Of a DNA stretch of 34,809 bases, positions 1-6,362 are shown piece after piece. Positions within the stretch are counted from its first letter, which is position 1; every line of letters starts with the position of its first letter. This DNA is from Lysobacterales bacterium. Its GTDB lineage: Bacteria; Pseudomonadota; Gammaproteobacteria; Xanthomonadales; SZUA-36. The notes beneath the pieces were generated by a model, which did no database searches, was not told where the DNA came from, and saw only the letters and a list, made by a program, of their open reading frames with translations. Location of the stretch: the NCBI GenBank assembly GCA_013001885.1, contig JABDLD010000012.1:1-34809 (forward strand). The letters are read 5' to 3'. A program made the translations under genes and the position numbers.

Positions 1-770
1 ACTCCAAACTGAAAGTCCCTGAGCCAGGGGTTGCCGCGCCGCTCCGTTTCGCACACCGTGATTCGCGCATGGCCCGCATCGGCCTCGACACGGGAAGCTT
101 TCTGTTTGATAACGAAACGCCCAGGCATGATGTTTTTCTCCCGGACCATGCAATGGGTTCACGCCTGGTAACCAACGCTGAGTTCAGGGAATTTATCGAG
201 GACGGCGCCTATGGAGATTCCGGGCTGTGGCTCTCCGATGGCTCGGCCGTTATCCGGCAGCGCGGCTGGGACCGGCCCCTGTACTGGAGCGAAGACCTGC
301 AGAGTGAATTCACCCTGGGCGGGCAACGGGAACTGGATCTGAACGCACCGGTAACGCACGTGAGTTATTACGAGGCTGACGCCTTTGCGCGCTGGAGCGG
401 CTGCAGGCTGCCAACCGAGGCTGAATGGGAAGTGGCAGCCGCGGAGCAAACTGTATCCGGCAACCTCCTGGACGCCGGTTTCTGGCACCCTGTCGCTGCG
501 GCCGGCGGCGCAAACCAGTTCTTCGGGGATGTATGGGAATGGACCTCCTCTTCTTATGCGCCCTACCCCGGGTTCAAGCCACTGCCCGGTTCGCTGGGTG
601 AATACAACGGCAAATTCATGTGCAACCAGATGACGGTTCGCGGGGGTTCATGCGTTACCGCCGCGGACCACATCAGGCCCAGTTACCGGAGTTTCTTTTA
701 TCCGGACGCGCGCTGGCAGTTTCTCGGAATACGCCTGGCGAAGGATCGGCCGGTAGAAGGAGACCTTTAG
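1..770 (+). CDS. egtB: Ergothioneine synthase EgtB, C-terminal part (5' end outside window)
   Basis: The reading frame is open from base 3 to the stop at 768-770, giving about 255 codons of the C-terminal FGE-sulfatase-like domain. EgtB is a non-haem iron enzyme that joins hercynine to gamma-glutamylcysteine (or cysteine) and oxidises the product to the sulfoxide. Visible family hallmarks are the DNETPRHDVFL stretch, RLVTNAEFREFIEDGAY, the LPTEAEWE segment, GDVWEWTSSSYAPYPGF, and the end MTVRGGSCVTAADHIRPSYR followed by FFYP and a W-F-GIRLA ending. The N-terminal DinB-like half with the His iron ligands lies before the window. The stop TAG overlaps the GTG start of egtD, so the two are translationally coupled. 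Identification is firm for the family; substrate preference cannot be read from this part. Confidence 0.93.
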   Translation, partial: SKLKVPEPGVAAPLRFAHRDSRMARIGLDTGSFLFDNETPRHDVFLPDHAMGSRLVTNAEFREFIEDGAYGDSGLWLSDGSAVIRQRGWDRPLYWSEDLQSEFTLGGQRELDLNAPVTHVSYYEADAFARWSGCRLPTEAEWEVAAAEQTVSGNLLDAGFWHPVAAAGGANQFFGDVWEWTSSSYAPYPGFKPLPGSLGEYNGKFMCNQMTVRGGSCVTAADHIRPSYRSFFYPDARWQFLGIRLAKDRPVEGDL

Positions 771-1708
771 TGTTGCATAACAGTGAACGGCGGGCGGAAA
801 TAAATGAACTGGTCTCCGGACTCCGGCTGCCGCAAAAAATGATTTCGCCGAAATACTTTTATGACGAGGAAGGGTCCAGGCTGTTTGAACAGATTTGCGA
901 TCTGCCGGAGTACTACCTCACGCGCAGCGAAATCAGCATCATGCAGTCCAACATGGCCGAGATCGCCGAGGCCGTAGGCCCGCGGGTCAGCGTCATAGAG
1001 TATGGAATTGGTTCAGGGCTCAAGACCTGTATCCTGCTGGAAAACCTGCAGCAACCGGTCGCTTTTATACCCATCGACATTTCCGCCGAGCATCTGGCGG
1101 AATCGGCCCGGGTACTGGCCGGGCAATTTCCCGAAATCGAGATTCTACCGGTTGCCGCCGACTTCACCCGAACGGTTTCCATACCCTGCCCGGCCAGGTC
1201 CCCGGCACGAAACCTGGTGTATTTTCCAGGCTCCACCATCGGTAACTTTGGGCCGGAAGCGGCATTGGACCTGTTACGCGTGATGCATGAGGAAGCCGGT
1301 CCCGAAGGCCTGCTGTTGATTGGCGCCGATCTACAGAAGGACCATGAGATTATCGAAAAGGCTTACAACGACCAGGCAGGTATAACCGCCGCGTTCAACC
1401 TCAATGTTTTAAGCCACCTGAACCGGGAATACGGGTTTGATTTTGAGCTTGAAGCTTTTGAGCACTTTGCCGTTTACCAGCAGGATTCGGGGCGGATCGA
1501 AATGCAGTTGATTAGTCTCCGTGAGCAACGTGTCACGCTCGGCAAGGACGTTTTTTACCTGGCCAAAGGCGAGAAAATCATTACCGAACATTGCCACAAG
1601 TTCAGCCTGGCGGGCTTCCGTGAACTGGCTGAAAATGCGGGTTTCAGGCACCAGCAAACGTGGTTGGATTCAAAAAATTGGTTCAGCGTGCAGCTTTATC
1701 GAAGATAG
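770..1708 (+). CDS. egtD: L-histidine N(alpha)-methyltransferase EgtD
   Basis: SAM-dependent enzyme that trimethylates histidine to hercynine, the first step of ergothioneine synthesis. I place the start at GTG 770, overlapping the egtB stop, because AGAAGGAG at 755-762 lies 7 bases upstream and the next residues (LHNSERRAEINELVSGL) match where family members begin. This gives 312 residues, close to the usual 320 or so. Seen: SPKYFYDEEGSRLFEQIC (about residues 26-43) followed by DLPEYYLTR, the SAM motif EYGIGSGLKT (77-86), and AYNDQAGITAAFNLNVLSHL, which in the family lines the histidine pocket. The frame stays open further upstream inside egtB, but without an initiation signal. No other ergothioneine gene follows; the CarD-like gene behind has its own promoter. 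Confidence 0.95.
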   Translation: MLHNSERRAEINELVSGLRLPQKMISPKYFYDEEGSRLFEQICDLPEYYLTRSEISIMQSNMAEIAEAVGPRVSVIEYGIGSGLKTCILLENLQQPVAFIPIDISAEHLAESARVLAGQFPEIEILPVAADFTRTVSIPCPARSPARNLVYFPGSTIGNFGPEAALDLLRVMHEEAGPEGLLLIGADLQKDHEIIEKAYNDQAGITAAFNLNVLSHLNREYGFDFELEAFEHFAVYQQDSGRIEMQLISLREQRVTLGKDVFYLAKGEKIITEHCHKFSLAGFRELAENAGFRHQQTWLDSKNWFSVQLYRR

Positions 1709-1711
1709 AGT

Positions 1712-1740
1712 TTGCCAAATCACTCAAAATCCTGTAACAT
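1712..1740 (+). promoter_or_regulatory. Sigma70-like promoter for the CarD-like gene
   Basis: TTGCCA at 1712-1717 and TAACAT at 1735-1740 are separated by exactly 17 bases, and A/T-rich sequence follows. It starts just after the egtD stop and would give transcription from about 1747, leaving a leader of roughly 50 bases before the CarD-like gene. Prediction only. Confidence 0.55.
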
Positions 1741-1787
1741 ACTGATAAATAAATACATATCCCCATCTAATTCATTAAACACCTGAC

Positions 1788-1801
1788 GGAGAAGTCTCAT
1801 T
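1788..1801 (+). promoter_or_regulatory. Ribosome binding site deciding an AUU start
   Basis: GGAG at 1788-1791 is followed after 7 bases by ATT at 1799-1801. The frame is closed by TGA at 1784-1786, and the codons between (CGG AGA AGT CTC) contain no ATG, GTG or TTG. The first conventional start codon in this frame is TTG at 1931, which would delete the whole conserved N-terminal domain. The well-known natural AUU starts in E. coli are infC and pcnB. Confidence 0.6.
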
Positions 1802-2272
1802 ACCATTTCCAAAGGAGAGTACGTACACCACCCCATCCACGGTATCGGCCACGTCCAGTCCATTCGCGAGCGCAGTTTTTCAGGAGACACCGGCACCACA
1901 TACGCAAAAGTCTACTTCAAGCGGGAAGAGTTGACCCTCATGTTGCGCGAGCAGGACCTGGCGGAAACCGTCCGCAAGCCGATCGATGCCAGTGAGGCGA
2001 AAAAGTTACTCAACCACCTTGAGAGCTGGAACGGCAAAGTGCGCGCCGGGTGGAAGGCCCGGGCCAACGCCAACCAAATGGCATTGGAAGGCGGGAATCC
2101 CTTCGATTACGCCGAAGTTTATGCGGAATTGCGCAAACTGGAGGCCGACGGATCCCTGCGCGCCGCAGACCGTCAACACATGAACAAATCTCTCGATTTG
2201 CTGGTGGAAGAGCTGTCCAACGCACTTGGCAAGACGCCGGAACAGGCCAGGCGGCAACTCGCAAGCGTTTAA
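1799..2272 (+). CDS. CarD/CdnL-family transcriptional regulator (AUU start inferred)
   Basis: From ATT 1799 the product has 157 residues, the usual size of CarD/CdnL proteins. The N-terminus reads (I/M)TISKGEYVHHPIHGIGHVQS, the classic RNA-polymerase-interacting (TRCF-like) beta domain with the HP-HGIG motif, then YAKVYFKREELTLMLREQDL. The rest is helical (LNHLESWNGKVRAGWKARAN onward), as in the DNA-binding half of the family. These proteins bind the RNA polymerase beta subunit and stabilise open complexes, often at rRNA promoters. The start is odd because no standard codon fits; see the RBS entry. The stop TAA (2270-2272) shares bases with the stop of the convergent small gene at 2269. Family assignment is strong. 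The start is either a real AUU or a base error. Confidence 0.85.
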   Translation: MTISKGEYVHHPIHGIGHVQSIRERSFSGDTGTTYAKVYFKREELTLMLREQDLAETVRKPIDASEAKKLLNHLESWNGKVRAGWKARANANQMALEGGNPFDYAEVYAELRKLEADGSLRAADRQHMNKSLDLLVEELSNALGKTPEQARRQLASV

Positions 2273-2520
2273 CGTTGCGCCACCCGCGCCCGGGCCACGC
2301 ATTGTTCATAGCTGAGACCAATTGCTTCGTTGGTATCGCGGTGGCGGCACATGCACTGTCCTGTATCCGGAACCTGCATACAAACGATATCGACTTCCAG
2401 GACTTCCTGCCGGTTGAGTTGTTGCTCGCCCCCAGTGAGTCCCTGGTAAGCCCACATCGCCAGCTTGACTGTGACAACCACGATAACAAGTAAAGTTAAA
2501 AGGTTGACTGCTTTTCTCAT
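2269..2520 (-). CDS. Small single-pass membrane protein, unknown function
   Basis: 83 residues, not recognised. I chose ATG 2520 rather than the upstream ATG at 2565 because AGGGAG lies 6 bases before it and it places a clean hydrophobic helix at the very N-terminus (MRKAVNLLTLLVIVVVTVKL, residues 1-20). The remainder is outside the helix and has four cysteines: IVCMQVPDTGQCMCRHRD and, near the C-terminus, YEQCVARAR. That suggests a disulfide-bonded or metal-binding periplasmic domain; this is inference. It ends tail to tail with the CarD-like gene, the two stops sharing the TTAA at 2269-2272. Its start faces the lipoprotein gene 70 bases away, so a shared divergent promoter region is likely. 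Confidence 0.6.
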   Translation of the reverse strand: MRKAVNLLTLLVIVVVTVKLAMWAYQGLTGGEQQLNRQEVLEVDIVCMQVPDTGQCMCRHRDTNEAIGLSYEQCVARARVAQR

Positions 2521-2590
2521 CTTCCGCTCCCTGGACATAGATGATTGCCTGGCCCAGAATAGCAAAAAATTACGGTTAACGGAGCATCCG

Positions 2591-2869
2591 GTGAAGAGAA
2601 TTCAGTCAATCCTGGTACTTGGATTGTTCGTCTCTTTATGCGGTTGCGCTGGAGAACAGGCGATGAATTCAGGCGACGAGGCCATGGCCCTGTATCGGGA
2701 GTGCATGCGTGATACACCCCAACACTGGGGCGCAACTGACTATTCTGATTCGCTGTCCGGCTACGACAGTTCAGTGATCAACGGACCTGTCGCAACACTG
2801 GCCAGAGACGATCTCGAGTATCGGGATCAGGTGAGTTGTATGCAGCAAGCAGGAATAGGCTCTAACTAA
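2591..2869 (+). CDS. Small predicted lipoprotein, unknown function
   Basis: 92 residues from GTG 2591, supported by ACGGAG at 2579-2584 with a 6-base spacer. The N-terminus (VKRIQSILVLGLFVSLCGC) is a short lipoprotein signal: basic start, hydrophobic core, then LCGC as lipobox with the lipidated Cys at about residue 19. The mature part is small, acidic and polar (GEQAMNSGDEAMALYRECM) and ends with DQVSCMQQAGIGSN, leaving two further cysteines for a possible disulfide. The frame is open further upstream but lacks a signal peptide and RBS there. A strong hairpin follows at 2892-2914. No family recognised. Confidence 0.6.
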   Translation: MKRIQSILVLGLFVSLCGCAGEQAMNSGDEAMALYRECMRDTPQHWGATDYSDSLSGYDSSVINGPVATLARDDLEYRDQVSCMQQAGIGSN

Positions 2870-2891
2870 CCGTCCCCGCCTGGTTTAAATT

Positions 2892-2914
2892 CGGGCCGCC
2901 AAATTGGCGGCCCG
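2892..2914. terminator. Strong hairpin between convergent genes
   Basis: Perfect 9-bp stem: CGGGCCGCC, loop AAATT, GGCGGCCCG. It sits 22 bases after the lipoprotein stop and 12 bases from the stop of the facing membrane-protein gene, so it probably terminates both. There is no clear U-run on either side. Confidence 0.6.
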
Positions 2915-2926
2915 TTACTGCTCCAC

Positions 2927-3319
2927 CTAGCCAACTAATCGATACTTATTAATATCGATCACATTTCGTGCCGCCGCCTGGTTAGCTGGGACACAGCTCT
3001 TTGGGGACGGAATGTATGTGTACTTCTGACCTTCTAGAGAATCTGTCGAAGGCCGATTTAACCAGGCACGCTGCACCGGGTCAGCTCTTCGCCATTTCTC
3101 CACTTGTGCTTGCTTGGCAAGTTCTTCCAGTTCTTTTTCCGAAGGTCCGCTGATGGTCTTCTTCAACGGCGGCGCCTGCTCTAATTTTGCGCCCATACTT
3201 ACCGGCCTGGAAAAAATGGAGCCTCCTGCATGCGATCTCGATCGATAAAAGTGCCAAAAAACAAAACATAGACCAACTGCTGCTACAGAAAGAATGAAAT
3301 TTAAATATTCCATGGTCAT
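2927..3319 (-). CDS. Single-pass membrane protein, unknown function
   Basis: 130 residues from ATG 3319, with GAAGAAGG just upstream; a second ATG six bases on (3313) is equally possible. Residues 3-21 (MEYLNFILSVAAVGLCFVFW) form one membrane helix, followed by a basic HFYRSRSH stretch, so the N-terminus is probably outside and the rest cytoplasmic. The C-terminal 100 residues are hydrophilic with a charged helix (SEKELEELAKQAQVEKWRRA) and a tail that looks disordered. I recognise no family. Base composition is lower in G+C than in the flanking housekeeping genes. Confidence 0.5.
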   Translation of the reverse strand: MTMEYLNFILSVAAVGLCFVFWHFYRSRSHAGGSIFSRPVSMGAKLEQAPPLKKTISGPSEKELEELAKQAQVEKWRRADPVQRAWLNRPSTDSLEGQKYTYIPSPKSCVPANQAAARNVIDINKYRLVG

Positions 3320-4000
3320 TGCCCTTCTTCCAACCCGAACATGCTGCTCCAACAACAGCAAAATCCGGGCATTCGACTGTCGCTAACACCATCCTGTGTG
3401 CCAGCGGTCGATCCAGACTTACAATGTCCTTTTGTTCCCTGTCAGTATGCTGGTCCTTGCCCTGGACCAACAAGGGCGATACCCGATTGGGTAGATTCCC
3501 TGTGCCTAACCGGCTGGTAGTGCCGGTTTGCCACTTTTACGCTTATTGCTATTGTCTGTTCAGGGTATTCATTCTGTGTGAATTAGCCTGATTTTTGCGC
3601 TAAAGTTGTTTAATAGTATTGTTTATCTACATGTATTTCAACAAGTAATTTTTATCAATAAATTACCCTGGCCGATACCCAATCAATCTGGGGGGCAATT
3701 GTTAACTCGTGCCATGACATTCTTCGCTCAGATCTCAATAGCAGATGTCCTAGGGATTTTTGATATTCACAAAGGCGTCGAAGAGCGATTCGACCTGCAA
3801 TACATTCGACTGGGCTGCATCAAATAGACAACTGAATCTGCTGTTCTAGACTTAGGAATGCGGTATCAGCCGTTATTTCATCGCCAGATTATTAATAACA
3901 ATCCGCGCCCAAGAAGCGAATGACCTCCCGATCCAGTAGTGGCTTAGGCCGCGTATGTTGCTATTGATGAATAGGCTATATGCCTTTCAGGAGGTTAATT
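3320..4000. other. 680-base A/T-richer interval without a convincing gene
   Basis: Reading frames at 3319-3591 and 3606-3827 exist, but neither has a ribosome binding site, and their products (e.g. FNSIVYLHVFQQVIFINKLP) resemble no family. An inverted repeat AACCGGC-7-GCCGGTT lies at 3508-3528 and could be a weak terminator or a remnant structure. The composition differs from the surrounding operons. The stretch 3831-4000 probably holds the promoter and leader of the secreted-protein gene at 4001, but I could not fix clear -35/-10 elements. Confidence 0.5.
3508..3528. repeat. Inverted repeat in the intergenic interval
   Basis: AACCGGC at 3508-3514 and GCCGGTT at 3522-3528 can form a 7-bp stem with a 7-base loop. 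No U-run follows; role unknown. Confidence 0.4.
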
Positions 4001-4681
4001 ATGAATATTAGGACAGCGTTTATTGCAGCAATGGCTGGTCTATTTCTTTCGTTGCCTGCCCAACTTGTAGCTAATGGTTACCCCCCTCTTGGGGATCTGT
4101 GGTACGGCTGTGTCAAAGATGGTGGCAAACTTTATGGGTTAACGACCGAGCCGCCAGCAGAATGTAATCCTGGGGATACCGAAATCACGCTGACATCGGG
4201 TGATTTAAACTGGTGGGTTGAGTTGCTAAGAGACCAGGATAATCAGCTTAGCTCAAGCATAGTTCAGCTTGAAGACCTTGAGATGGTGTCCTTGAATTTA
4301 AATGTGTATTCGATCATCGGTACAATTCCAATTTGGATATGGGAGGTACCTATTTCACATGGAGTGGAGAGCGTTGAACCAATGGGTGTGCTCCCGAATG
4401 TAGAGGTTTGGAAAGTTGTTTTTGACCGAGAGGACGTCAGCGATTGTGTATTTACAGGTACACCCAATCCAAAATTCACAGGTGTGTTATCAATCGACTT
4501 CGACACCCGATTTACAATCATAACCGAGAACATGCTTGGGGGGGACTGGCCCCACGGACCGAATGCGATCTTGGTTGGAAGCACGGCTTGTGGAGAAGGA
4601 CCGCCTTGTGACCCTAACGGCTTCTCAGTAGTCGGGCACTGCGGAACACCAGATGATCCGCCTGTAACTCCGACACCATAA
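4001..4681 (+). CDS. Orphan secreted protein with signal peptide
   Basis: 226 residues from ATG 4001, decided by an excellent AGGAGG at 3989-3994 with a 6-base spacer. The N-terminus MNIRTAFIAAMAGLFLSLPA is a Sec signal peptide, with likely cleavage after QLVA (about residue 25). The mature protein holds paired cysteines (GCVKDG, ECNPGD, DCVFTG, ACGEGPPCDPNG, HCGTP), suggesting disulfides in the periplasm or outside the cell. It has an aromatic middle (PIWIWEVPISHGVESVEPMG) and ends in a Pro/Thr tail DDPPVTPTP. No family recognised. The gene is A/T-rich compared with its neighbours and followed by its own terminator at 4750-4777, so it behaves as a single-gene unit, perhaps acquired. Confidence 0.65.
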   Translation: MNIRTAFIAAMAGLFLSLPAQLVANGYPPLGDLWYGCVKDGGKLYGLTTEPPAECNPGDTEITLTSGDLNWWVELLRDQDNQLSSSIVQLEDLEMVSLNLNVYSIIGTIPIWIWEVPISHGVESVEPMGVLPNVEVWKVVFDREDVSDCVFTGTPNPKFTGVLSIDFDTRFTIITENMLGGDWPHGPNAILVGSTACGEGPPCDPNGFSVVGHCGTPDDPPVTPTP

Positions 4682-4749
4682 AGGCATTTTGTTTATATCA
4701 AACAGTGTTCACTGAACATGCATATTGGTCCTTTAACTTTGAATTAGTG

Positions 4750-4777
4750 GGGCCGTCACTCTGGCGGCCCTTTTCTT
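4750..4777 (+). terminator. Rho-independent terminator after the secreted-protein gene
   Basis: GGGCCG (4750-4755) pairs with CGGCCC (4765-4770) and is followed directly by TTTTCTTT. It lies about 70 bases past the stop at 4681. Its right arm TGGCGGCCC recurs in the hairpin at 2892-2914. Confidence 0.75.
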
Positions 4778-4972
4778 TGCCAGCAAAAAACCCTAGCAGG
4801 GGAACCGGGGCCACGCTGAGGGGTGCAGCGTTGAATCTATATTGCCATGTCCTGGGCGGCCTGGCTGTAGGAAATCCACCCGGAATTGTGTAATACGGGG
4901 CCTGTGGAGGCTGTGGGGCGTGTTTTATGCCTGGGGGCTGGTGTTGATATTGCTGCTGCACATCGACGAGTC

Positions 4973-4996
4973 AAACCTTTACTAAAACCTTTACTA
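4973..4996. repeat. Exact 12-base tandem duplication
   Basis: AAACCTTTACTA occurs twice back to back (4973-4984 and 4985-4996), about 60 bases beyond the 3' end of tRNA-Leu. Two copies only; possibly a replication slippage product or an old insertion scar. Confidence 0.6.
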
Positions 4997-5054
4997 AGGA
5001 TTAGATCGAAAGCCGGTTGATACGTGCTGAAACCGCTGAAAGCTTTGCTGTACT

Positions 5055-5141
5055 TGGTGCCCGGGGCCGGAATCGAACCGGCACGCCATTTCTGGCGAGG
5101 GATTTTAAGTCCCTTGCGTCTACCAATTTCGCCACCCGGGC
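5055..5141 (-). tRNA. tRNA-Leu (anticodon UAA)
   Basis: 87 nt. On the minus strand it begins GCCCGGGTGGCGAAATTGG and ends with the T-arm GGTTCGATTCC, the acceptor strand CCCGGGC and an encoded ACCA. The anticodon stem-loop GGGACTTAAAATCCC gives UAA. A long variable arm (CGCCAGAAATGGCG) is the mark of a class II leucine tRNA. It lies 15 bases downstream of tRNA-Cys and is very likely co-transcribed with it. Confidence 0.97.
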
Positions 5142-5156
5142 CGCGAAGGGAAAAAA

Positions 5157-5230
5157 TGGAGGCTAGGGTCGGAATCGAACCGGCGTCCACGGCTTTGCAG
5201 GCCGCTGCATAACCACTCTGCCACCTAGCC
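5157..5230 (-). tRNA. tRNA-Cys (anticodon GCA)
   Basis: 74 nt. On the minus strand it begins GGCTAGGTGGCAGAGTGG, has the anticodon loop CTGCAAA (GCA), the T-arm GGTTCGATTCC, and ends CCTAGCC-T-CCA with encoded CCA. It precedes tRNA-Leu(UAA) in the same orientation, as in the E. coli glyW-cysT-leuZ operon. Confidence 0.97.
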
Positions 5231-5308
5231 ACCGGTAAACAGGGTTTGTTGAAGCGCGCTATTCTACTACCGTAAGCTCCGATTTGCCACGCCCAAACGC
5301 ACCCGGAT

Positions 5309-6250
5309 TCAGCTTTTCACGTGCTGGCTCAATTCCGCGCGCATGCGTACGATGGCGTCAAGCTTTGTGCGGCAGCATCCGCCGATGATGCGGGCGCCGC
5401 GGTCGAACCAATCGGTTACCGGCAGCGAACCGCACTTCGTCCCGCTCCACTGGTTGCCGTCCGCGCTCCATGTTTCTCCGCTGTTGGGATAAACCACAAC
5501 CGTTGTCGCCACCTGTGGCAGGGAGTCCAGTAGTCCGTTGACGTATTCCGGAGCGGTGCAGTTCAATCCGGCGGCAACGATCTGCTCGGCTGCTTCAGCT
5601 ACTTGAATCCCTTCGGACAGCGGCTCTCCGTGGCTGATGCAACGTTCGTCTTTGCAGCTGAACGAGAGCCAGGCGCATTTCTGTGGAAATTCCTGCAAAA
5701 GCTCTGCCAGGGCTTCGGCTTCGAGAAGCGACGGGATAGTCTCAAAAGCAAAGAGGTCGACGTCTGTTTCGGCCAGTAACGCCATTCGGGGGCGATGAAA
5801 GTCAATCAGCGCTTTCTTGTCCAGCCCGTAATTGCCGTGATATTCCGAACCGTCGTGCAAGCAGGCGCCGTAGGGGCCGATCGATGCGGCCACGAGTGGC
5901 CTCAACCGGCCGCTGCGGTTTTCAGTCCGCGCCCAGAATGTCTCCCGCGCCAGATCCGCCAGGTCAACACTTAGCCGCATCAAACGCTCTGCTTGCGCAG
6001 GCTTGTAACCCGCTTTGGCAAAGCCCTCGAAACTGGCTTGATAGGTAGCTGTGGCGATAACGTCCGCACCGGCACGGAGGAAATCCGTATGCACGCGGCG
6101 AACCATCTCCGGCGCATCGATCAGCATTCGCGCCGACCATAAATGATCGTCCAGATTGGCGCCGTGTTTCTCCATCTCGGTTGCCAGCCCGCCGTCCAGC
6201 ATGACGAAGCCTTGCTGGCTCAGAAAAGGCTTAAGCGGATTCGCTATCAT
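5309..6250 (-). CDS. mmuM: Homocysteine S-methyltransferase
   Basis: 313 residues, matching the E. coli MmuM length. These zinc enzymes use S-methylmethionine (or SAM) to methylate homocysteine to methionine in the cytoplasm. Seen: LDGGLATEMEKHG (residues 18-30), the first Zn cysteine in GLNCTAPEYV (Cys231) and the paired cysteines in IIGGCCRT (Cys292, Cys293). All three metal ligands are therefore present. The start ATG 6250 is preceded by AAGGGA. No S-methylmethionine permease is adjacent. The gene lies between the tRNA-Cys/Leu pair and a divergent peptidase, inside what may have been a continuous tRNA operon. Other members of this Pfam family methylate other thiols, so substrate is a family-level inference. 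Confidence 0.88.
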   Translation of the reverse strand: MIANPLKPFLSQQGFVMLDGGLATEMEKHGANLDDHLWSARMLIDAPEMVRRVHTDFLRAGADVIATATYQASFEGFAKAGYKPAQAERLMRLSVDLADLARETFWARTENRSGRLRPLVAASIGPYGACLHDGSEYHGNYGLDKKALIDFHRPRMALLAETDVDLFAFETIPSLLEAEALAELLQEFPQKCAWLSFSCKDERCISHGEPLSEGIQVAEAAEQIVAAGLNCTAPEYVNGLLDSLPQVATTVVVYPNSGETWSADGNQWSGTKCGSLPVTDWFDRGARIIGGCCRTKLDAIVRMRAELSQHVKS

Positions 6251-6362
6251 AGTCCCTTAAGAATAAGCACAATAGGTATCGGATGCCAGACATGACACTG
6301 TTTTTTAGCGATGATCCGGCCCACAATCAGTCGGGACCGGCAAATCCCGAAGAGGTGATAAA

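Larger units (their letters stand above)
4682..5054. other. Intergenic stretch between secreted-protein gene and tRNA-Leu
   Basis: Holds the terminator at 4750-4777 and a 12-base tandem duplication at 4973-4996. A minus-strand frame at 4698-4961 would encode a Gln/Pro-rich peptide, but it has no RBS and runs through the terminator hairpin, so I do not call it. Otherwise I see nothing functional. Confidence 0.5.

Noticed and set aside
3606-3827. 73-codon frame in the A/T-rich interval
   Set aside because: No RBS or family resemblance; looks like chance.
4698-4961. Gln/Pro-rich minus-strand frame
   Set aside because: No RBS, runs through a terminator hairpin, low-complexity start only.
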